64,000 bases of DNA, taken from assembly GCA_009731375.1 (NCBI GenBank), contig BJOX01000290.1, positions 76,433 to 140,432 on the forward strand, given 5' to 3'. The translations under genes and the position numbers were made by a program. Below are positions 59,847-64,000 of this stretch, piece by piece. This DNA is from Paulinella micropora. Lineage: Eukaryota; Cercozoa; Imbricatea; Euglyphida. The notes under the pieces are model-generated. The model was not told the DNA's origin and ran no database searches. It worked only from the letters and a program-made list of their open reading frames with translations. Each line of letters starts with the position of its first letter. The stretch's first letter is position 1.

Positions 59847-62800
59847 GATCTATCTATATCTATCGATCGATCGATCTATCAGGTGTGTCGAAGTGGCTGC
59901 GCGGCAGGCAGTTTCCTAGCTACCACTTCACGTCCTCCCCCTGGCTTGCTATCTCTTGGGGGGAGTTTTTATTGATGACGATCATTCTGGGCTTCCTGGC
60001 CTTCTACGCGTACTGGACGTACGAGCGGCTGCAGGCCAGAAACATGGACTCGCTGCTCACTTTGGCTCACCTGGCTGCAATGTGCCTGCTCGGGTCGTTG
60101 CTGCCGTCCACACGCGTCTCCTTGTGGGCGCCGCTGATGCGCATCTCGTACGAGAGGACGTACCGCGTCTACTACCTCTTCAACACGTTGTTCCTGCTCT
60201 GTGCGCTGGGTCACGGCGTCACTATGTGTCTGCGCCGCGGCTTCGAGACGGCCATCTCCACATCGCATGGCGCGCTCTACGGCTCGCTGGCCTTGCTGAG
60301 TGCGTTGTGTCTCTTTGTGCTCACACTGCCCTGCGTGCGGCGGGCGTCCCACGAGCTGTACCGAGCGTCACACATCCTGTTTACCGTTGCAGTGGGGCTG
60401 TCCGTGCTGCACTACCCGCACCTGATCTACTACACAGCCTTGCCCGCGCTGCTGGTCGTGCTGGACTTCCTTCTCCGCTTCTGTCGCACCTACGGCGGCC
60501 GCTCAGTCAAAGTGACGCGCGTGGAGTGTTTCTCGTCGGGACACGGCGAGGTGACGAAGCTGACACTGCGAGCGCCCAGTCTGCGCTACCTGCCCGGCCA
60601 GCATTGCTTCATCAAGGTCTGGCCGCCTCCTCTCCCAACCCCCTTCCGCAGCCCATCAAACCTTGCTTACACGATTTTACGTACCTTTTCTGCCTTTTCC
60701 AAAGCTTTCTCGATCAAGGCTTTTGTCTCTGCCGTGTTGCTCTGTCTCACTGCGATGTGTGTGCCATGTTCCACAGGTTCCAGCCATTTCTCGCCTGGAG
60801 TGGCACCCGGTGGCCATCTCCTCCGCCCCGCACCAGGAAAATATCACCTTCCATATCCTCAACCCGTTCGCTGGCCACGCCAACGACCCCGTGGTAATGA
60901 CCCGAGAAGTGCTCTGCGCACAGCAGCACACACACGCACACACACAGCTGTGCCAACAAACAGAAGTCATCACACAGCAGCCAACAACCTCCTGCACAGC
61001 TTCCAACACCTGCGCAGCAGTCACATAGGCGCCAACCCGCACAGCTGCCATGCATAGCAGTCACACAATCTACATCTACATCTACATCTGCCTAGCCTTC
61101 GAGGACTTGGTCCAGCAAACTGGCTGTCTTGACAGAAGCCTCCTCCGAGCAACACGGTCTCGTCTCTCCTCTTTGTCTCTCCTGTGTGTCTCTCCTCTTT
61201 GTCTCTCCTCTTTGTCTCTCCTCTTTGTCTCTCCTCTTTGTCTCTCCTCTGTGTCTCTCCTTTTTCTATCTCCTCTGTGACTCTCCTCTTTGTCTCTCTT
61301 TGTCTCTCCTCTCCCGCCCCTTGCTCGATAACACACCAGCTAAACATTCGCGTCTGGCCTGACTTTCTCGCACACCCGCAACGCACAATGTCGGCGTACG
61401 TGTAGCATGGGCCTGCTTGTTGATTGTAGTTAAGAAGTAAGAGCCTGTCATGCTCTGTGTGTGACTGTGTCTGTCTGTGTGTGTGTGTGTTGTTGTGTGT
61501 ATAGAGCGGCAACTTAGCCAGCCCTCAGCGTTGTTTGCACCCGGAGCGGTACAGACAGAAAGACAGACAGACAAATAGACATACGTACATACATACATGT
61601 ACATACACACACACACACACATACATACATACATACATATACATACATACATACACACATACATACATACATACATACATACATACATACATGCATGCAT
61701 GCAGGTGATACTGGAGGGCCCATACGGCCGCATCTCTGTGCCGTACCTCGATTACCCGGTCTGTATGTCTATATTATCTAACTCTATATCTATCTATATT
61801 TATATCTTTATCTATATCTATATCTATATCTATATATCTATATCTATCTCTATATCTATATATCTATAAATCTATATCTATATCTATATTTATATCTATA
61901 TCTATATCTATATCTATATCTACATCTATATCTATATCTACATCTATATATCTACATCTATATATCTATATCTATATCTTTATCTAATCGATATCTATAT
62001 CTATATCTATATCTATATATCTATATCTATATCCATATATATCTATATCTATATATAGATATAGATATAGATATAGATATAGATATAGATATAGATATAG
62101 ATATAGATATGGACATGATCTAGATCTAGATCTAGATCTATATCTAGATCTAGATCTAGATCTATATATCTAGATCTAGATCTAGATCTATATATCTATA
62201 TCTATATCTATATCTGTATCTATATCTATATCTATATCTATATCTATATCCATTCTACATCTATATCTATGTCTATGTCTATATCTATATCTGTGTCTAT
62301 GTCTATATCTATATATCTATATCTATATCTATATCTATATATCTATATCTATATCTATATCTATATCCATATCTACATCTGTATCTGTATCTGTATCTGT
62401 ATCTGTATCTGTATCTATATCTATATCTATATCTGTATCTGTATCTGTGTCTATATCTGTATCTATATCTATAACTATATCTATATCTATATCTATATCT
62501 ATATCTACTATATCTATCTCTATCTATATATCTACATCTATATCTATCTCTATCTCTATCTATACATCTATATCTATATCTATATATCTATATCTATATC
62601 TATATCTATGTCTATGTCTATATCTCCATATCTATGTCTATATCTATATCTATATCTATACCTATATCTATATCTATATCTATATCTATATCTATATCTA
62701 TATCTATATCTATATCTATATCTATACTCATGTATCTATCTGTATCTATATCTATGTATCTATATCTATGTCTATTTATGCATACATACAAATCTACATG

Positions 62801-62939
62801 GAAACATTTTGTGCTCGATGTAGTCATATGTAGACATACATGCACACATAAATGTTGTGTGTTGCTATCTAGGTGTTGGTGTTGGTGGCTGGGGGAATCG
62901 GCGCCGCCCCCTTCATGTCCATACTGATGGACTTGGTAG

Positions 62940-62988
<49 letters not shown>

Positions 62989-63129
62989 CATCTATCTATC
63001 CTATCCATCTATCTCTATATCTCTATCTCTTTCTATCTAACTCTATGTAGGCGCACAAGCAGCGCTCAGGGGAGTTGTTTGCTAGACGCGTGATGGCTGT
63101 GCACCTCGTCTGGGTGGCGCGCTCTCAAA
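33700..63129 (+). CDS. Giant secreted/membrane mosaic protein: FN3/EGF/FN2/DOMON array fused to a ferric reductase/NADPH oxidase core (3' partial)
   Basis: About 29 exons are readable: 33700-33930, 36470-36974, 37185-37841, 38302-38372, 38825-38984, 39171-39911, 40318-40376, 40846-41115, 41255-42831, 42955-43015, 43212-43319, 43811-43940, 46489-46584, 46715-55440, 55625-55900, 56165-56254, 56483-56859, 56977-gap, 57433-57982, 58145-58333, 58390-58610, 59447-59554, 59606-59753, 59883-60616, 60777-60893, 61507-61548, 61705-61758, 62873-62935 and 63051-63129. Phases agree throughout, except that joins at exon 1, the gap and 61507 are less sure. Expected route: cytosolic NAD(P)H to FAD, membrane haems, then outward, where haem-type DOMON domains could relay electrons. 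FN3/EGF repeats would act as an adhesive or spacer stalk. The coding part seen exceeds 5,500 residues. Codons are strongly GC-ending, unlike the kinase gene. The last exon seen ends in phase 1, so the gene continues. Confidence 0.85.
33990..34740. repeat. (CCTA)n tetranucleotide array
   Basis: CCTA/CCTACC with TATC, CCGA and CTGC variants, filling the first intron. Confidence 0.95.
34738..35760. repeat. (ACATAT)n hexanucleotide array
   Basis: About 1 kb of alternating purine-pyrimidine catata/tacatg repeats. Frames such as Tyr-Met, His-Ile and Cys-Ile are artefacts on both strands. Confidence 0.95.
35761..36065. repeat. (ACATCT)n hexanucleotide array
   Basis: A sharp change of unit from ACATAT to ACATCT with GCATCT variants. 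It is followed by a G run and gap 36159-36191. Confidence 0.95.
36470..36974 (+). CDS. Exon 2: FN3 and start of an EGF-like domain
   Basis: Acceptor gtggtcag. It encodes [12 protein letters not shown], a FN3 domain (VLMTWTAP... YFFRIRATD) and the EGF-like [11 protein letters not shown]...YCECD. Donor gttctg, phase 1. The frame stays open upstream to 36266, so an alternative 5' start cannot be excluded. Confidence 0.8.
37185..38372 (+). CDS. Exons 3-4: end of EGF plus two FN3 domains
   Basis: Exon 3 (37185-37841) completes the EGF (FWKLPDC) and carries two FN3 domains ([16 protein letters not shown]). Exon 4 (38302-38372) supplies the last FN3 strand, [14 protein letters not shown]. The intron between them is TATC and CCTA repeats running from donor gtatct to acceptor tatctag. 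Confidence 0.85.
38418..38617 (+). repeat. Three duplicated copies of the exon 4 end with donor
   Basis: The copies end at 38464, 38542 and 38617, each finishing gcactgaccaagtcgccaag or acactgaccaagtcgccaag, followed by gtaggtag or gtaagtag. They are progressively shorter at the 5' side and separated by GGTA/GGCA repeats. Confidence 0.95.
38707..38768 (+). pseudogene. Kinase activation-segment exon fragment inside gene 2
   Basis: After ggttag the sequence reads [19 protein letters not shown], closely like the gene 1 exon at 16,690 ([17 protein letters not shown]) but with many silent and some coding changes. There is no other kinase sequence nearby. It is not in the reading path of gene 2. 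It is probably a dispersed exon relic. Confidence 0.75.
38825..39911 (+). CDS. Exons 5-6: fibronectin type II domain, Thr-rich linker, FN3 start
   Basis: Exon 5 (38825-38984) and the start of exon 6 (39171-39911) give a FN2 pattern: [30 protein letters not shown] and GNCGDC. It is followed by about 175 residues dominated by Thr/Ser/Pro/Ala, a probable O-glycosylated mucin-like stalk. FN3 then begins at KMELEWSPV. Exon 6 ends in phase 1. Confidence 0.85.
39912..40317. repeat. Intron of (TATG)n and (TATC)n
   Basis: Donor gtatgtatg and acceptor tatctag are themselves part of the repeat. Confidence 0.95.
40318..41115 (+). CDS. Exons 7-8: FN3 end, EGF-like, next FN3 start
   Basis: Exon 7 (40318-40376) and exon 8 (40846-41115) complete a FN3 ([15 protein letters not shown]), carry the EGF-like [12 protein letters not shown]...CLCKVGY and begin the next FN3 (ITISWDRP). 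The intron between is (TTGA)n, beginning gttgattg and ending ttattag. Confidence 0.85.
40377..40845. repeat. Intron of (TTGA)n, (TTGG)n and (TTCA)n
   Basis: The tetranucleotide runs from donor to acceptor with very little other sequence. Confidence 0.95.
41255..43015 (+). CDS. Exons 9-10: five FN3 domains and two EGF-like domains
   Basis: Exon 9 (41255-42831) finishes one FN3 and holds three complete and one partial FN3, with EGF-like modules [11 protein letters not shown] and [12 protein letters not shown]. Exon 10 (42955-43015) gives the closing strand [15 protein letters not shown]. Exon 10 is followed by gcaaat, so this intron appears to be GC-AG. Confidence 0.85.
43212..46584 (+). CDS. 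Exons 11-13: FN3 and the first half of an EGF-like domain
   Basis: Exons 43212-43319, 43811-43940 and 46489-46584. FN3 runs [12 protein letters not shown] to [17 protein letters not shown], then [11 protein letters not shown] opens an EGF-like domain completed in exon 14. The 2.5-kb intron between the last two exons is filled by ATT/ACT arrays and five SINE-like copies. Confidence 0.85.
43566..43800. repeat. (TATG)n and (GT)n intron repeats
   Basis: Preceded at 43321-43550 by a diverged GAGAGGA/GGCAGTAGTGA stretch. Confidence 0.85.
43951..44495. repeat. (ACT)n, (ATT)n and (ATTT)n arrays
   Basis: Triplet and tetranucleotide tracts upstream of a 5'-truncated SINE. Confidence 0.95.
44499..44683 (+). 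mobile_element. tRNA-derived SINE (family A), copy 3, 5' truncated
   Basis: It begins at the B-box (cgccagttcgattcccgtcg) and is otherwise full length to ccattgacagagaagcact. A 10-N gap (44684-44693) then ATTT repeats follow. Confidence 0.85.
44846..45112 (+). mobile_element. tRNA-derived SINE (family A), copy 4, with internal duplication
   Basis: The head is ggataccgtgatagcccag. The segment ccagtattttcattga..ataccg..ccgtctgg is present twice in tandem. It ends gagaagcact then (ATT)n. Confidence 0.9.
45180..45350 (+). mobile_element. ATT-tailed SINE-like repeat, family B, copy 2
   Basis: Nearly identical to 10560-10732 with a few substitutions. It lies between ATT arrays. Confidence 0.8.
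45479..45710 (+). mobile_element. tRNA-derived SINE (family A), copy 5, complete (232 bp)
   Basis: A-box-like tagcccagtgg and B-box-like agttcgattcc are correctly spaced in the head. The body has gtgttggaactgcccttgcg and cgtactcccctcacgggtga, and the end is ccattgacagagaagcact followed by (ATT)n. Confidence 0.92.
46000..46239 (+). mobile_element. tRNA-derived SINE (family A), copy 6, with intact acceptor stem
   Basis: The head starts GGCACCG and closes CGGTGCC (46064-46070), a perfect 7-bp acceptor-like stem, around A and B boxes. The body is diverged (aaaggatattttctttgaaa). It is probably an older or different subfamily. (ATT)n lies on both sides. Confidence 0.9.
46715..55440 (+). CDS. Exon 14 (8.7 kb): seven DOMON domains in repeated EGF-DOMON-FN3-FN3 modules
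   Basis: One uninterrupted 2,908-codon exon, entering in phase 1 and leaving in phase 0. Approximate layout: EGF end and DOMON1 46717-47225, FN3x2, EGF 47830, FN3x2, EGF 48511, DOMON2 48601-49050, FN3x2, EGF 49657, DOMON3 49750-50210, FN3x2, EGF 50811, DOMON4 50900-51430, FN3x2, EGF 52030, DOMON5 52121-52590, FN3x2, EGF 53175, DOMON6 53270-53730, FN3x2, EGF 54325, DOMON7 54415-54860, FN3x2. DOMONs share lc.RW....l.vqv.a.tlGWa.l.vG, then M.gGD(V/I)W..wVDD, ..qDl..v.Gyqt..hTvvsF.R, and a late His (FVKH, FEQH). Met before GD is present in DOMON 1, 2, 3, 6 and 7 and absent in 4 and 5. Many N-glycosylation sites suggest an extracellular location. No simple repeats occur inside the exon. Confidence 0.92.
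55441..55624. repeat. Intron of (TATC)n
   Basis: Donor gtatga and acceptor tgtctag flank almost pure TATC/TGTC. Confidence 0.95.
55625..57133 (+). CDS. Exons 15-18: EGF, DOMON8, Ser-rich and mucin-like linkers
   Basis: Exons 55625-55900, 56165-56254, 56483-56859 and 56977 to the gap at 57134. [14 protein letters not shown]...CRCKGEY; DOMON8 from [11 protein letters not shown] to [11 protein letters not shown] (late His kept, no Met in [13 protein letters not shown]). Then a Ser/Pro-rich stretch and three perfect or near-perfect 12-residue repeats [12 protein letters not shown], a glycosylated-stalk type of sequence. The end of exon 18 is hidden in the gap. Confidence 0.85.
55906..56140. repeat. 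(ACT)n/(AATACT)n intron repeats
   Basis: Triplet and hexanucleotide units between exons 15 and 16. Confidence 0.95.
57009..57120 (+). repeat. 36-bp coding minisatellite, three units
   Basis: gccagcagtacctctaccac aac(g/a)gagaagccagca repeated three times in frame, encoding [12 protein letters not shown]. More units may lie in the adjacent gap. Confidence 0.9.
57134..57332. other. Assembly gap (199 N) in exon/intron 18
   Basis: Interrupts the mucin-like repeat exon, probably because of the repeat itself. Confidence 0.95.
57433..57982 (+). CDS. Exon 19: FN3 and EGF-like domain, with an in-frame (AG)n segment
   Basis: FN3 from KIELEWAPV to [10 protein letters not shown], then (AG)n, then [13 protein letters not shown], and [14 protein letters not shown]...CLCAPGF. 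The stretch 57705-57809 (105 nt, divisible by 3, no stop) ends in gtgtgtag like an intron but has no GT at its 5' end. Read through, it adds about fourteen Arg-Glu pairs in a FN3 loop. Exon ends in phase 1. Confidence 0.75.
58145..59554 (+). CDS. Exons 20-22: DOMON9
   Basis: Exons 58145-58333, 58390-58610 and 59447-59554. DOMON9 keeps W..[26 protein letters not shown] and the late His in GRIGKH. The exons meet in phases 1 and 0. It lies next to the membrane, so it would be the first haem outside the reductase core. Confidence 0.85.
58611..59446. repeat. Intron of (TCTGTA)n/(TCTGTG)n hexanucleotides
   Basis: Over 800 bp of TATCTG, CACCTG, TGTCTG and TTATCTG variants from donor gtagat to acceptor atttcag. 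Confidence 0.95.
59606..60616 (+). CDS. Exons 23-24: ferric reductase-like transmembrane domain
   Basis: Exon 23 (59606-59753) has a hydrophobic helix ([15 protein letters not shown]). Exon 24 (59883-60616) has further helices, including [52 protein letters not shown] and [18 protein letters not shown], then LPGQHCFIK at the start of the FAD domain. His residues in LGHG and SHIL..VLH (spacing 12) fit haem ligands. The partner 14 residues before LGH is Tyr instead of His. Confidence 0.9.
60777..61548 (+). CDS. Exons 25-26: FAD-binding segment
   Basis: Exon 25 (60777-60893) reads [13 protein letters not shown], the flavin-binding HPxxISSAP motif of ferric reductases and NADPH oxidases. Exon 26 (61507-61548, [14 protein letters not shown]) is tentative. 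It fits phase 0 only with a weak acceptor tagag; the stronger tag two bases earlier would shift phase. A missing exon in 60,894-61,500 is possible. Confidence 0.7.
61705..63129 (+). CDS. Exons 27-29: NAD(P)H-binding domain, 3' partial
   Basis: Exons 61705-61758 ([11 protein letters not shown]), 62873-62935 ([20 protein letters not shown]) and 63051-63129 ([13 protein letters not shown]). GPYG, AGGIG and the vhlvWvaR strand are the standard nicotinamide-nucleotide motifs. The last exon ends in phase 1 before gtacgc. The C-terminal CG(P/F) part is not in the window as far as I can see. Confidence 0.9.
61770..62790. repeat. Intron of (TATATC)n with an internal palindrome
   Basis: About 1 kb of tatatc units. 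At 62045-62115 the strand flips to gatata, and TCTAGA-rich units follow (62118-62190). Confidence 0.9.
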
Positions 63130-63660
63130 GTACGCCATACATAAGCGCACACACACACACACACATACATTATATGTTTATATAATATTATATATTATAT
63201 ACTATATATATATATGTATGTATGTATGTATTTATGTATTTGTGTGTGTGTGTTTGTGTGTGTGTGTGTATACATACATACATACGTACATACATACATA
63301 CAGACCAAGCAGAAACACAAAGAAGTCAACGAATAAAAAATCAAATTTTCAAATTCAACAGAAGTAAATCAAGTCAAATCAAATGAAATAAGAAAATCAA
63401 TTAATAAATAATCGGGCAAGTTAAGTTTGATAGTATAAGAAGAAAAGAAGGAAAAGTTTTGCAGGCAGGTGCCTGCACCTAACCATCCCAGCTGCGGGGC
63501 GCTCGGCCCGTCGGTTGGATAAGATGCACGGTGCGAAAGAAAATAGACAGACCACGGGCGAAAGTAGGGCGAGCCTCGGCGGCCTCGCTCTGTAGGAGCG
63601 CTCTTTATGAACCGTGGAACAGGAGAAGAAAACAAAGACAAGAGACAATCTGTTGTTGCT

Positions 63661-63691
<31 letters not shown>

Positions 63692-63749
63692 TAGTAGTAG
63701 TAGTAGTAGTGGTAGTAGTAGTAGTAGTAGTAGTGGTAGTAGTAGTAGC

Positions 63750-63799
<50 letters not shown>

Positions 63800-63850
63800 T
63801 GGTAGTGGTAGTAGTAGTAGTGGTAGTGGTAGTAGTAGTAGTAGAAGTAA

Positions 63851-63922
<72 letters not shown>

Positions 63923-64000
63923 TAGTAGTAGTAGTAGTGGTAGTGGTAGTAGTAGTATGTTGTTAGCGACTTGGCGGCCTCGCTGTGTGCGCGCTCTTGA
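63130..64000. other. 3' part of the window: (CA)n/(TA)n, AT-rich and GC-rich unique stretches, (TAG)n
   Basis: No further oxidase exon was recognised. A ~35-bp unit, ggcggcctcgct.tgt....gcgctctt, occurs at about 63569-63606 and again at 63971-64000, flanking a (TAG)n array (63661-63958). Confidence 0.6.

Overview
The window is nuclear DNA from a eukaryote whose non-coding sequence is unusually swollen by simple repeats. It holds two spliceosomal genes on the + strand. Both were read exon by exon from GT..AG borders, matching codon phases and conserved protein motifs. EGF-like, fibronectin and DOMON domains fused to a ferric-reductase/NADPH-oxidase core, plus tRNA-derived SINEs with ATT tails, fit a protist or alga better than an animal or fungus. 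I cannot place the species. Fourteen runs of N (about 2.9 kb) mark assembly gaps, most of them next to low-complexity sequence.

Gene 1 (about 10.24-27.53 kb, perhaps starting near 7.5 kb) is a Ser/Thr protein kinase of the CAMK/SNF1-like type. It is broken into at least sixteen exons of 23-87 nt. About 824 coding bases were found across 17.3 kb. The exons carry the glycine-rich loop, VAVK lysine, [25 protein letters not shown] and C-lobe motifs in order, in compatible phases, to a TGA at 27,527. One exon, between SYVSE and RLSLEK, is missing and may lie in a gap.

Gene 2 (33.70 kb to beyond 63.13 kb, 3' end outside or unrecognised) encodes a protein of more than 5,500 residues. In order it has a signal peptide, about 27 FN3, 14 EGF-like, one fibronectin type II and nine DOMON domains with mucin-like linkers, a membrane-anchored ferric-reductase core, and FAD- and NAD(P)H-binding segments. 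The centre is a single 8.7-kb exon of repeated EGF-DOMON-FN3-FN3 modules. The DOMON domains keep a Met/His pair expected for haem b, so the protein may pass electrons from cytosolic NAD(P)H to a string of extracellular haems.

Between and inside the genes lie (TATC)n/(GATA)n, (TATG)n, (ATT)n, (TAG)n, (CTT)n and hexanucleotide arrays; two ATT-tailed SINE-like families; a 430-bp dispersed repeat; a fold-back element; and several large palindromes. Many introns are almost entirely microsatellite, with the splice signals built into the repeat. The most unusual pattern is that the 3' ends of six exons in the two genes, each with its 5' splice site, are tandemly or locally duplicated into the following intron. 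In one case this has grown into a minisatellite.
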